Shown piece by piece: positions 6,729-14,946 of a DNA stretch of 18,549 nucleotides (its first letter is position 1; every line of letters begins with the position of its first letter). Below the pieces are notes generated by a model, which was not told the origin of the DNA, made no database searches, and saw nothing but the letters and a program-made list of their open reading frames with translations. Position numbers and translations under genes: made by a program. The stretch is from Deltaproteobacteria bacterium (GTDB taxonomy: Bacteria > Desulfobacterota > Desulfobacteria > Desulfobacterales > BuS5), in the NCBI GenBank assembly GCA_021157555.1, contig JAGGWL010000087.1, forward strand, positions 1-18,549, in the 5' to 3' direction.

Positions 6729-7571
6729 TTAAGGTCTCATTGTGTGAGCCAGAGTCAAGACATCCACATTTTGTGCGCCGCCGCGCATGAGTATTCGCGC
6801 GCACTCATCTATTGTAGCTCCTGTTGTATAAACATCATCTATTAAAAGTATTCTCTTTTCTTTTATTAATCCGGAACAGTGCAAACTGAAAGCATTTTTC
6901 ACATTTTTTTTTCTATCTGTACGATCAAGACCTGTTTGGTGCCCGGTATTTCTGCTTTTCACGAGAGCATCCCTGTTAATCTGTGTATCTGATAACATAA
7001 ATCCCATGCTTTTTGCAATCAGAGGCCATTTTCTGATTAAAAGAAAGGCCTGATTAAAACCTCGTTGTCTGAACCTTTTTATATGCAGCGGCACAGGAAT
7101 AATCAAGTCGATTTTTTGGGGATCCCAATGGTTAATAAAAGTGCAAAAAAGAAGCATACCAAGGGGGGACGCAAGTTCAATAAGGCCTTTATATTTCAGC
7201 GCGTGGATTACCTGCATAAGCACTCTGTTGTATATTCCTGAAGAGCGTGCCTTGCCATAATTTTTTGGAGAATCAATACACTCGCCACAAATATGGTCAT
7301 CCGCCTCACGGCTCGTGAACATGATTCCGCATTTTGAACAAATAGGGCTTTCAACAGGCAAAAAATCATGGGAACATGTTGAACATAAAAACGGAGTCAT
7401 TAAAGATTTAAAGGAAAACTGTTCCGAAGCTGAGAATATTGCATCTCTGATAATGGTATTGTTAATGCTTTTTATTGTGCCATGCTGATCAGGTTTAAAT
7501 AATATCCCGCATGCATGACATTTAGAAGGAAAAACAGCATTTATTATGGCTTCGCCTATATAATGCAGCAT
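6729..7571 (-). CDS. comF: ComF family phosphoribosyltransferase-like protein
   Basis: A 280-residue cytoplasmic protein. An N-terminal zinc-ribbon region is formed by four CxxC pairs (Cys18/21, 63/66, 78/81, 95/98). The C-terminal type I phosphoribosyltransferase domain shows PVPLHIKRFRQRGFNQA at about 160-175 and the PRPP loop ILLIDDVYTTGAT at 241-253. ComF is needed for DNA uptake in competent bacteria and is widespread in non-competent ones; a DNA-processing role is usually assumed. There are about 36 more residues than usual between the first two Cys pairs (22-62), which is a mild oddity. The gene follows rlmB by 18 bases, with only a weak ribosome-binding site. Confidence 0.92.
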   Translation of the reverse strand: MLHYIGEAIINAVFPSKCHACGILFKPDQHGTIKSINNTIIRDAIFSASEQFSFKSLMTPFLCSTCSHDFLPVESPICSKCGIMFTSREADDHICGECIDSPKNYGKARSSGIYNRVLMQVIHALKYKGLIELASPLGMLLFCTFINHWDPQKIDLIIPVPLHIKRFRQRGFNQAFLLIRKWPLIAKSMGFMLSDTQINRDALVKSRNTGHQTGLDRTDRKKNVKNAFSLHCSGLIKEKRILLIDDVYTTGATIDECARILMRGGAQNVDVLTLAHTMRP

Positions 7572-7589
7572 ATTTTATAATTAATCTTT

Positions 7590-8339
7590 TTAGGGATAGC
7601 GCTGCCTTAGCACTTCATAGATTACAATAGCTCCCGCAACAGATGCGTTTAACGAATTTATCTGTCCGGACTGCGGTATGGAAACCAGATAATCACATTC
7701 CTTTTTAACAAGAGGGCGAATTCCTTTTTCTTCACTTCCTATAACAATCGCTATATTGAAGGACATATCAACAGAAAAAACTGATTGCTCTGCTTCTCCA
7801 TCCATCCCGATAATCCAGAATTCGTCTTTTTTGAGTTCTTTTATAAAATTTACCATATTTGTTACTTTGGCAACAGGTAAATGTTCAAGCGCTCCGGATG
7901 ATGCTTTACAGGCTGCGGGAGTTGGGGCGGCGGATCTGTCTTTTGTGATGATAAGACCTTCAACTCCGGCGCAAAGGGCTGTTCTGGCAATGGCTCCAAG
8001 ATTATGCGAATCCTGAATATTATCAAGCAAGAGTAAAAAACGATTATGCCCGGATGCTTTTCGGCTGTTTATAATTTCAAAACTATCAGAGAATGGATAT
8101 GAACTTACTTTAGCTGCTACACCCTGATGGCTGGTTGTTTTTGTTAAAGATTCAAGAAAAGAGGTTTTGACTTTTGTTACTGGTATTTTTAAAGATACTG
8201 CAACAGATTCAATTATTTTATGTGATTTTGAAAGCTTTTCTTTTACAAAATATATTTCAAACAAAACCCTTTGTTTGGCCTTAAGGGCTTCCAGGACAGG
8301 ATGAATTCCATAAAGTATTTCAGTTTTGATATTTTTCAT
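7590..8339 (-). CDS. rlmB: 23S rRNA (guanosine-2'-O)-methyltransferase RlmB (SpoU family)
   Basis: A 249-residue SPOUT methyltransferase that uses S-adenosylmethionine to methylate the ribose of a 23S rRNA guanosine (G2251 in E. coli). An N-terminal substrate-binding domain (LYGIHPVLEALKA at about 8-20) precedes the knotted catalytic domain. Motif 1 is LLDNIQDSHNLGAIARTA, motif 2 is IVIGSEEKGIRP, and motif 3 is IPQSGQINSLNASVAGAI. ATG at 8339 matches the family start; a TTG eight codons earlier gives an atypical extension. The gene overlaps the end of gmk by 20 bases, so translation is probably coupled. Another RNA target within the TrmH/RlmB family cannot be excluded. Confidence 0.93.
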   Translation of the reverse strand: MKNIKTEILYGIHPVLEALKAKQRVLFEIYFVKEKLSKSHKIIESVAVSLKIPVTKVKTSFLESLTKTTSHQGVAAKVSSYPFSDSFEIINSRKASGHNRFLLLLDNIQDSHNLGAIARTALCAGVEGLIITKDRSAAPTPAACKASSGALEHLPVAKVTNMVNFIKELKKDEFWIIGMDGEAEQSVFSVDMSFNIAIVIGSEEKGIRPLVKKECDYLVSIPQSGQINSLNASVAGAIVIYEVLRQRYP

Positions 8340-8952
8340 CACACCCCATGGCTCCACTGACAATTGAGGTCAATTCTTCAGCAGCTTTTGAAAGATCGTC
8401 ATTTATTACAGTATAAGTATACAGATGTTGTTGTGCTATCTCTTGTTCAACGGCAGCCATACGTTTTTTTATGGTCTCTTCTGAATCGGTGCCTCTTTTT
8501 TTCAGCCTGGATTTTAAAACATCAATTGATGGAGGTTGTATAAAAATAGTTACAGAATCAGGATATAACTGGAGCATTATTGAGGCTCCCTGTACATCTA
8601 TATCTATCAGAACATTTTCCCCTTTTGCTATGGCATTATTCAAAAAATATGCAGAAGTGCCGTAGTAATTGCCGTAAACCTCTGCCCATTCAGCCCACAT
8701 TTCTTTTTTAATACCACTGAGGAACTCTTCTTTTGTAATAAAGTGATAATCCTTCCCATCCTTTTCTCCTTGTCTCGGCTGTCTGGTTGTGAATGAGACA
8801 GAGTAGAGCAGGTCGGGAAACCTGTCCAATATAATCTTGCAAAGGGTGGTCTTACCGGCACCTGAGGGAGCTGAAATAATGAACAGCTGTCCGGAATTAA
8901 TATTTTTTTTTATATTTTCAGAAACCTTTACTATTATATTAGAGCTATTCAT
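8320..8952 (-). CDS. gmk: Guanylate kinase
   Basis: Phosphorylates GMP to GDP with ATP, a required step in guanine nucleotide supply, in the cytoplasm. The 210-residue length is normal. The P-loop is SAPSGAGKTT at about 27-36. The GMP-binding region follows with YSVSFTTRQPRQGEKDGKDYHF, where the SxTTRxPRxGE motif is intact; FIQPPSIDVLKSRLKKRGTDS covers the lid. The ATG at 8952 overlaps the remA stop in an ATGA arrangement. The first 20 residues are a slightly long, polar extension before the beta strand GQLFIISAPS. Confidence 0.97.
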   Translation of the reverse strand: MNSSNIIVKVSENIKKNINSGQLFIISAPSGAGKTTLCKIILDRFPDLLYSVSFTTRQPRQGEKDGKDYHFITKEEFLSGIKKEMWAEWAEVYGNYYGTSAYFLNNAIAKGENVLIDIDVQGASIMLQLYPDSVTIFIQPPSIDVLKSRLKKRGTDSEETIKKRMAAVEQEIAQQHLYTYTVINDDLSKAAEELTSIVSGAMGCDEKYQN

Positions 8953-9215
8953 TTTGAAGGGCTTTGAGATTGCTGAAGAATTTCATAACGCTGGGATATT
9001 GTTTCCGGCTGCATAGCGGAAAGGATTACGTGATTACTGTCTGTTATTATTATTGAACGTGTTTTACGTCCTTGCGTGGCATTTACGAGATATCGGTTAT
9101 CCCTTGCTTCATCTTTCAAACGCTTCATGGGCGCAGAATTGGGAGAAACAATTGAAACTATTCTCTCCGCAACAATTGTATTACCAAAACCGATATTTAA
9201 CAAATTTTTTTGCAT
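8949..9215 (-). CDS. remA: RemA-like DUF370 regulator
   Basis: An 88-residue protein of the RemA/DUF370 family. The start MQKNLLNIGFGNTIVAERIVSIVSP and the segment 'RSIIITDSNHVILSAMQPET' are the family's conserved blocks. In Bacillus subtilis RemA is a ring-forming DNA-binding protein that activates biofilm matrix and osmoprotection genes. In other phyla it is found next to gmk and yicC and its role is not established. AGGAGC lies 8 bases before ATG 9215. It sits between yicC (29-base gap) and gmk (4-base overlap), the conserved neighbourhood for this family. Confidence 0.93.
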   Translation of the reverse strand: MQKNLLNIGFGNTIVAERIVSIVSPNSAPMKRLKDEARDNRYLVNATQGRKTRSIIITDSNHVILSAMQPETISQRYEILQQSQSPSK

Positions 9216-9244
9216 ATACTAAGCTCCTGCTTTTTCTATTATAA

Positions 9245-10126
9245 CTATTCTATATTCTGAACTTGTTCTCTTATCTTTTCAAGCTCTGATTTCACGTCAA
9301 CAATAATATGGGATACCTTTGAATTCCCTGCTTTCGACCCCATTGTATTAAATTCTCTGTTAAGCTCCTGCATAAGAAAATTAAGCTTTCGACCTGCCGG
9401 TTCATCAGAATCCATGATTGTAATAAACTGTTCGATATGGCTTTTTGCCCTGACAATCTCTTCGGAAATCTCACTTTTATCCGCAAGGAATGAAGCTTCC
9501 TGCGCTATTCTGGCGGGATCAATATCAACCACTCCTTTTGTTAAAATCGATATTCGTTCTTTCAAACGTTCCTGATAAAATGGTATTAAATCTATTGCTT
9601 CATTCTCTATTTTATTTATAGCGCCATGTAAATATTGAAGCCGCTTTTTAAAATCATCGGCAATAAAGTCTCCTTCCCTTTGCCGCATTGTATCTATATC
9701 CAAAAGTGCCCCATTAACAGCCTTCTTTATAATTATCCATTCTTCTGCCATATCTGTCTCAATCTCGGCAGGCTTTATCATTTCTCCTGCACCGATAATA
9801 AGTTCCAGTGATATTTCGCCTGGGATATCAAGCAATTTTTTTAATTTAACAAGTGCATCATAATATGACTTTGCCTTTCCCTCATTTACGTCAAAAGCAT
9901 AAATATGTTCTGAATTATTGATAATACGTAAACTGATTTCTATACGTCCCCTGGTTATCTTTTTTGAGACAAGGTCTTTAATTTTGCTTTCAAAGCTTCT
10001 GTATAAATATGAGGTTTTAAAATTTATATCAAGATGCTTGCTGTTGTAGGATCGTATTTCCACAAAGGCGGAGATATCATTCACTTCCATTTTGTAATCA
10101 GCAAAGCCGGTCATACTTTTAATCAT
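9245..10126 (-). CDS. yicC: YicC family endoribonuclease-like protein
   Basis: A 293-residue protein, the usual YicC length. The N-terminal domain begins with MIKSMTGFADYK, the family's signature opening. The C-terminal DUF1732 domain ends with GRKLNFLMQELNREFNTMGSKAGN followed by a helical tail. E. coli YicC has been reported as an endoribonuclease that affects small RNA stability; the activity here is inferred from family. AAGGAAA lies about 6 bases before ATG. The 157-base region upstream (10127-10283) separates it from DUF4416 and offers a weak promoter-like pair on the - strand (TTGACC at 10193-10188, TTTTGA at 10170-10165, 17-base spacer), so yicC-remA-gmk may have its own start. Confidence 0.94.
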   Translation of the reverse strand: MIKSMTGFADYKMEVNDISAFVEIRSYNSKHLDINFKTSYLYRSFESKIKDLVSKKITRGRIEISLRIINNSEHIYAFDVNEGKAKSYYDALVKLKKLLDIPGEISLELIIGAGEMIKPAEIETDMAEEWIIIKKAVNGALLDIDTMRQREGDFIADDFKKRLQYLHGAINKIENEAIDLIPFYQERLKERISILTKGVVDIDPARIAQEASFLADKSEISEEIVRAKSHIEQFITIMDSDEPAGRKLNFLMQELNREFNTMGSKAGNSKVSHIIVDVKSELEKIREQVQNIE

Positions 10127-10283
10127 TCAATTTTCCTTGAAAATTTATTTTTGCAGAACCAGTTTCAAAATGTTCAATTTTGTTCGAGGTCAAGGAAGAA
10201 TCAATTTTTAATCACAGGAATAGATTTAATATTTCACGGATTAAATTTGAGTCTGACGTAAAGATCGGACAAAAGGGGACGTT

Positions 10284-10814
10284 TTAAAATTGGCCATTCT
10301 GATCAGATATATATTTTTTTCGTACCATTATAAGATAGGCAAGCATATCCTCAGCAAGATAATCAGGATATGTCCAGGGTAATTTCGTGAACCCGCCTTT
10401 TGTATAGATTAATGTCAAATCTGCATAAATTCTCTTTCCGATGTAAATTCTATGCGCATAATTTTTTCCTGTTGCCAAAACAAAACGTGAATGAAGCATA
10501 TACCCGGGATCAATATTTACACGGCGTTTGTTATCAGTACAGTATTTCTCTTCGATTGAATTTGTTGCTATTTTTATCTCTGCAAGATCGTCCTGATCAA
10601 TCAATGTCCTGAAAGAAAACATTCTTCTGAAAAGAGGCTCGCCCATTTCAGATCTGTAATATTCTGTGTAATCGAATGGAAGCCACGAGCTTACAATATC
10701 CACAGCGCCAAATTGCGCTGTTAGTTTCTCTGCTACCGGTTCAGCAAGCTTTTTATCCTTCATGACGAGTCCAATTATCAATTTTGCAGGCATAGGAAGA
10801 TTTAGAGTACTCAT
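10284..10814 (-). CDS. DUF4416 family protein
   Basis: A 176-residue soluble protein of the DUF4416 family, recognised from PAKLIIGLVMKDKKL near the start, the central WLPFDYTEYYRSEMG, and the C-terminal 'LTLIYTKGGFTKLPWTYPDY'. The family is found mainly in deltaproteobacteria and related anaerobes and has no assigned function. There are no membrane segments or cysteine motifs. It starts 10 bases after the Trm112-like gene stop, so the two are translationally close. The last residues (about SDQNGQF) are encoded right at the edge of a GGGGACG-type intergenic sequence. Confidence 0.88.
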   Translation of the reverse strand: MSTLNLPMPAKLIIGLVMKDKKLAEPVAEKLTAQFGAVDIVSSWLPFDYTEYYRSEMGEPLFRRMFSFRTLIDQDDLAEIKIATNSIEEKYCTDNKRRVNIDPGYMLHSRFVLATGKNYAHRIYIGKRIYADLTLIYTKGGFTKLPWTYPDYLAEDMLAYLIMVRKKYISDQNGQF

Positions 10815-10824
10815 CTTTTCATAA

Positions 10825-10998
10825 TCAAGCGTTTACCGGCCTGGCCTCTTCAATCAGCATGATTGGAATGTCATCTTTTATTTCATACACAAGTTTGCAA
10901 TTGTCACATATAAGCCCGTCGCCTGCCTCGTTAAGATATATATCTCCCTTACACTTGGGACAGGCAAGAATTTCAAGGAGTTCAGGATTGATTGTCAT
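10825..10998 (-). CDS. Trm112-family small zinc-ribbon protein
   Basis: A 57-residue protein read on the - strand from ATG 10998 to TGA 10825. It begins MTINPELLEILACPKCKGD and carries two CxxC pairs, Cys13/16 and Cys31/34 (CDNC), separated by a short beta hairpin, then ends YEIKDDIPIMLIEEA. This is the YcaR/Trm112 pattern: a zinc-ribbon subunit that in eukaryotes and archaea activates several methyltransferases; bacterial copies are uncharacterised. AGGAA lies 8 bases before the ATG. It fits between the CBS protein (13-base gap) and DUF4416 (10-base gap) in one unit. Confidence 0.9.
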   Translation of the reverse strand: MTINPELLEILACPKCKGDIYLNEAGDGLICDNCKLVYEIKDDIPIMLIEEARPVNA

Positions 10999-11011
10999 TA
11001 TTTTATTCCTG

Positions 11012-11704
11012 TTACTGATCTTTGCTTGTTATTATTCTTCTTCGTTTACTTATGGTATCTACCACATAACGAACTTGTGCTATCTCATTCAATTTATCAA
11101 TAAGTGTGACAGCAACATCCTTCTTTATATCATATACACGAATATAAAGATCTCTTAATCCTGCTGGCACTTTGTGGTAAGTAGTTAAAAGACTTGCAAA
11201 ACGGCATCCATAGTCACGCATTAAGTGAACTATTTGAGAAACAGATCCTGATTTATCCTTAACTCTCAAGGCATATTGAAAACCTTTTTCCTTACTGCTT
11301 GTAAGTAATATGACCACCTTCAGGATATCACTCCGGTTCATAACACCCACCATGTTACCGTTTTTGTCCAGCACAGGGGCCCCGGCTATCTTGTTGCTTA
11401 ATAAAATTTCCGCAGCCTCTTCAATGGTATAATCTGATGGTATAGTAACAGGGTTCGGTGTCATAACATCTCTTACCGGTACCGTTGAAGCAAGATATAT
11501 TGCCTCATTAATATCAAGTGGCATTGTATCTGAAATCGAAGCTCTTTTAATATCACGATCAGTTATAATTCCCACTAGCTTACCGTCATCAAGAACGGGA
11601 AACATGTTTACATTGCACTCCTTCTGAAGTTTAATAGCTTTTGACAAAGAAGCATCAACGTCAATAGAAAACACCATTTTACTCATCCATTCAGAAACTA
11701 ACAT
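11012..11704 (-). CDS. CBS domain-pair protein with C-terminal ACT-like domain (AcuB type)
   Basis: A 230-residue cytoplasmic protein. Two CBS repeats are visible: residues about 1-60 (VSEWMSKMVFSIDVDASL to VGIITDRDI) and about 74-132 (VRDVMTPNPVTIPSDYTI to VGVMNRSDI). A beta-alpha segment at about 145-215 resembles an ACT regulatory domain. Such proteins bind adenine nucleotides and are presumed energy or amino-acid sensors; the ligand and partner are unknown. ATG at 11704 is chosen because a strong AGGAGG lies 6 bases upstream; the earlier TTG at 11710 would abut that site directly. It leads a likely unit with the Trm112-like and DUF4416 genes. Confidence 0.9.
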   Translation of the reverse strand: MLVSEWMSKMVFSIDVDASLSKAIKLQKECNVNMFPVLDDGKLVGIITDRDIKRASISDTMPLDINEAIYLASTVPVRDVMTPNPVTIPSDYTIEEAAEILLSNKIAGAPVLDKNGNMVGVMNRSDILKVVILLTSSKEKGFQYALRVKDKSGSVSQIVHLMRDYGCRFASLLTTYHKVPAGLRDLYIRVYDIKKDVAVTLIDKLNEIAQVRYVVDTISKRRRIITSKDQ

Positions 11705-11710
11705 AATCAA

Positions 11711-11717
11711 CCTCCTT
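11711..11717 (-). promoter_or_regulatory. Strong ribosome-binding site of the CBS-ACT gene
   Basis: AAGGAGG on the - strand, 6 bases before ATG 11704. It settles the start codon in favour of this ATG over the TTG two codons upstream. Confidence 0.8.
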
Positions 11718-11845
11718 TTTTAATGATTCAATCTTTCATAAAGGGCTCCAGCTTTTTTTCACCCACGTTCCTTAGAAAAAAGTTTCTCATTTTTAAAGAT
11801 TTCCCGCAACGATTTTCTTTTATATATTTTAATAAAACTGAACAG

Positions 11846-11875
11846 CTTATATTTTATCCTCGTCCCTAAGGTCAA
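11846..11875 (-). promoter_or_regulatory. Candidate sigma-70 promoter for the CBS-ACT / Trm112 / DUF4416 unit
   Basis: On the - strand TTGACC (11875-11870) and TATAAG (11851-11846) are separated by 18 bases, each matching 5 of 6 consensus positions. They lie in the 193-base gap after the DUF6178 stop and would give a leader of about 130 bases. I see no terminator before it, so read-through from upstream is also possible. Confidence 0.45.
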
Positions 11876-11903
11876 TATTCATTTTCCGGTTTCTGTTCGG
11901 GCA

Positions 11904-13691
11904 TTATTTAAACAAAAACATCCGCATATACCTGGAATCCAGATCTTCTGTTGCTACACTGCCGTATTCAGCTTCTATTTCAAAAAAAAGTCCCTCCAGA
12001 ATCCGGCCAAATCCGGTATAAAGGTCGTATTTTTCCAGCCCTGTTCTATCAGATAGCCAGTTCAAAAATGATTCTTTTACGGTTAGTTTTATTTTTTTTT
12101 GTTTATGATTGTCTGCTTGAGTATCTTCCCACAAATTATTAAAAAAGGATTTAAAATTATCAAAATCGACAGGCTGAAGTTCTGTATGTGCATTTGTTGA
12201 ATCAATTTGATCTTTGCACCAGAGGGTTAAAATTAAATTTTTATAGTCAAGCTGTTCGTAAGCTCCAGCCGATTTTATTTTAATATCTATTTTTGCAAAA
12301 ATATCATCAAAGTTTGTAATCATGCTGAATATTTCAGCGGTTGCTTCTATATCTACGGTTGATAAAAATTCTCTGTAAAGGAGACCTGATTTATAATTAT
12401 CATAAAAAAGCGGTTTTTTTATCAAAAGACCACCCAGCAGCCCTGTCCATTCTTCTCCCCAAAATTGAAGCGGAAGCTTTTGACCGGCAAACCAACTTTT
12501 TTCCAACCATCTATCCGCCCTCCATTTTAATTCCAAGGCTGAACTGTACCCGATTCTGAAGATAAGCGCCAGGGGATATTTTTTTATATATGCGGCAATA
12601 TTTTTTTTGCCGGTTATGTATAACTCTTTAGATAAACTTTCCAGGCCGATATTTAGATAACCGCAGACTTTTTCTACAATCCTGCGCAGGTCAGCCCGGC
12701 CTTTAACCAATTTTTGATCTGCAGATATTATTTGATTGGCAAGTCCCGCAAATTCCTGCTGAATCTGTTCTATGGCTTTATCATCCCTGATAGTTTCAAG
12801 AGCCTGTGTGAATATATTTTTAATTTTCAGATTTGATAATGGATATTGCGGAGCTGAACGAAATGGATTTATGTCGGAAGCAACAGCGGTAATTTTTTGG
12901 CCTAGTTTTTTTATATCCTGGGCTTTTAATGGACTATATATATCTATGGCCTCTTCAAAAGGAAGAAAACCTTTTTCAGCAAGTCTTACGTTTCGCAATC
13001 TGTATTCCTCCTCTTCAACCTCTGACGGCAGAATGGAGGCGGATTCCAGCAAAATATTCTGGTATAGAATATGATCATATATTGAAATCTGTTTAATAAA
13101 TTCCATGAGTTTTTGGGTCTGTTCCGTTTCCTCATCTTCCGCAGGAATTGATTCGGGATCATATTCCTGATCATCCATTGCAGAGTCTGATATCTCTCCG
13201 TAAGGATTAAGTCGTGCCTTAATATAAAAGGTATCATCATCAGTAAAAAAACCATCACCCAGTTCGGATGGCTCCTGATCATGCTCTCTTATTTTCATTT
13301 CAAAATTTTTAAAAATATAGAATTCAATTAATTCCTTTTTTTCATCTATTAGCCATTTGACTAACCGTTTTGGAGAGACCGCAAGCAGAGTATGGATCCA
13401 TTGCGTAACAGCTTTGAGATTAATTCTGTCCCTGTCCCAGGTCTCTATATCTACAATATATTCCCACTGTCTTGCGGATGCCAGAGAGAGCAATTCTACA
13501 GAATCGTTCAATCCGATATCATTAATTAAAAAATAAAAGTCATCTTCCTGAAATGACTGGACAACAGCCCCAGGATGCTCCGCTTCCAGAATAGCATCAA
13601 GGGCTTTTTCAGGCGGAAGGCCAAGAATTCTTTCCCTGCTTTCATGCAGCTCTTTAGCCTTTTGTAAAAGTATTTCGTTTTTCTGATTCAT
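11904..13691 (-). CDS. DUF6178 family protein, function unknown
   Basis: A 595-residue soluble protein that I place in DUF6178 from the N-terminal stretch (RERILGLPPEKALDAILEAEHPG, then FYFLINDIGLNDSVELLSLAS). The family is long, largely helical, and seen chiefly in deltaproteobacteria. There is no signal peptide, membrane segment or recognisable catalytic motif. The middle is strongly acidic (about residues 130-200, with repeated Asp/Glu runs), possibly a flexible linker. It overlaps the 3' end of the ampG-like gene by 38 bases in another frame. No strong Shine-Dalgarno precedes ATG 13691, consistent with translational coupling to the permease. Confidence 0.85.
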   Translation of the reverse strand: MNQKNEILLQKAKELHESRERILGLPPEKALDAILEAEHPGAVVQSFQEDDFYFLINDIGLNDSVELLSLASARQWEYIVDIETWDRDRINLKAVTQWIHTLLAVSPKRLVKWLIDEKKELIEFYIFKNFEMKIREHDQEPSELGDGFFTDDDTFYIKARLNPYGEISDSAMDDQEYDPESIPAEDEETEQTQKLMEFIKQISIYDHILYQNILLESASILPSEVEEEEYRLRNVRLAEKGFLPFEEAIDIYSPLKAQDIKKLGQKITAVASDINPFRSAPQYPLSNLKIKNIFTQALETIRDDKAIEQIQQEFAGLANQIISADQKLVKGRADLRRIVEKVCGYLNIGLESLSKELYITGKKNIAAYIKKYPLALIFRIGYSSALELKWRADRWLEKSWFAGQKLPLQFWGEEWTGLLGGLLIKKPLFYDNYKSGLLYREFLSTVDIEATAEIFSMITNFDDIFAKIDIKIKSAGAYEQLDYKNLILTLWCKDQIDSTNAHTELQPVDFDNFKSFFNNLWEDTQADNHKQKKIKLTVKESFLNWLSDRTGLEKYDLYTGFGRILEGLFFEIEAEYGSVATEDLDSRYMRMFLFK

Positions 13692-14943
13692 TATTTAAAT
13701 TCCAGGGAGCAATTTTTGGTAAAAGAAACATTCCCGGCGCTGCCGCCAGCATACAGATTATAAAAAAATTTTCCCAGCCTGCGCTTTGGGCCATAAATCC
13801 GGTGGGGGCCGAGGCCAGAACTCTGGGAAAGGCCATTAAGCTGCTTAAAAGGGCATATTGTGTAGCTGTAAACCTTTTATCCGTAATACTTGCCATAAAT
13901 GCTACAAAGGCGGCAGTTCCCATGCCGCTGCTAAGATTCTCAAAGGATATAACAAAGGATAACGCTACTATATTGTGACCGGTTTTAACCAGTAGGGCAA
14001 AACACCCCGTGGAGATTGCCTGTAAAAAACCGAAAATCCACAAACTGCGCCTTATTCCAAGGCGGAGCATGAGAAAGCCTCCTGTAATTGCGCCGACAAT
14101 AACAGCCCATGTTCCAAAAAGTTTCACTACTGCGCCAATTTCGGTTTTTGAAAATCCTATATCCAGATAAAATGGTATGGTCATGGCGCTGGCCATGGTA
14201 TCGCCTATTTTATATAGCAGTATAAATGTCAGGATCAGCAAAGCCCCCGGCCTGCTAAAGTATTCCTTCATAGGAGCAAATACTGCTTCCTTTAATGTTT
14301 TCGGCGTATTTTCCGGCACAGCCGGTTCCGGTGCAAAGAGAGTGGTAACAACACAGGGGAGCATACAGGCCGCCATGATAAGATAAACATAAGCAAAAGA
14401 AATATGATCCGCCAAAATAAGACCGCCCCCTGAAGCAAGCAGAGTGCCCATTCTGTACCCGTATATATATATAGATGAGCCAAGTCCCAATTCATTGTCG
14501 GGAAGGTCTTCACGACGGTAGGCATCAATTACAATATCCTGAGAAGCGCTCAAAAAGGATACAAGCAGAGCCGTAAATGTCATCATCCAAAAACGATGAA
14601 CAGGATCTGTAAACCCCAGGCATGCGATGGCACATACCAGAGCAATCTGTATAAAAAAAAGCCATCCTCTTCTACGGCCGAGAAAAGGAGGAATAAAACG
14701 ATCCAGCAGAGGTGCCCACAAAAATTTCCATGTATATGGAATCTGTACCAGGGTGATAAGCCCGATCACAGACAGATCAATATCTTTTTCCTTCATCCAT
14801 GCCTGCAAAACAGACATGGTCAGCAAAAGCGGCAGACCTGAAGCAAAACCCATTATAAGGGTTACAAGCATACGGCCGCTGCAGATTACCCTCAAGCTAT
14901 CTTTTAGCAGGATGCCACGCCTGTGTGGTCCCTCATCCACCAT
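13654..14943 (-). CDS. ampG: AmpG-like major facilitator permease
   Basis: A 429-residue inner-membrane protein with about 12 hydrophobic helices. AmpG imports anhydromuropeptides released from peptidoglycan so they can be recycled. The AmpG features are visible: SGLPLLLTMSVLQAWM at about 35-50, PYTWKFLWAPLLDR at about 69-82, and SASQDIVIDAYRRE at 132-145. It is shorter than E. coli AmpG (which has two additional C-terminal helices), like many non-enteric homologues. Its ATG is 3 bases after the PEPCK stop, and its end overlaps the DUF6178 gene by 38 bases. No other muropeptide recycling gene is nearby, so the substrate is inferred from family alone. Confidence 0.88.
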   Translation of the reverse strand: MVDEGPHRRGILLKDSLRVICSGRMLVTLIMGFASGLPLLLTMSVLQAWMKEKDIDLSVIGLITLVQIPYTWKFLWAPLLDRFIPPFLGRRRGWLFFIQIALVCAIACLGFTDPVHRFWMMTFTALLVSFLSASQDIVIDAYRREDLPDNELGLGSSIYIYGYRMGTLLASGGGLILADHISFAYVYLIMAACMLPCVVTTLFAPEPAVPENTPKTLKEAVFAPMKEYFSRPGALLILTFILLYKIGDTMASAMTIPFYLDIGFSKTEIGAVVKLFGTWAVIVGAITGGFLMLRLGIRRSLWIFGFLQAISTGCFALLVKTGHNIVALSFVISFENLSSGMGTAAFVAFMASITDKRFTATQYALLSSLMAFPRVLASAPTGFMAQSAGWENFFIICMLAAAPGMFLLPKIAPWNLNNESEKRNTFTKG

Positions 14944-14946
14944 TCA

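Noticed and set aside
8340..8363. TTG-started extension of RlmB by eight codons
   Set aside because: ATG 8339 is in the expected family position, and the extension reads as atypical sequence inside gmk.
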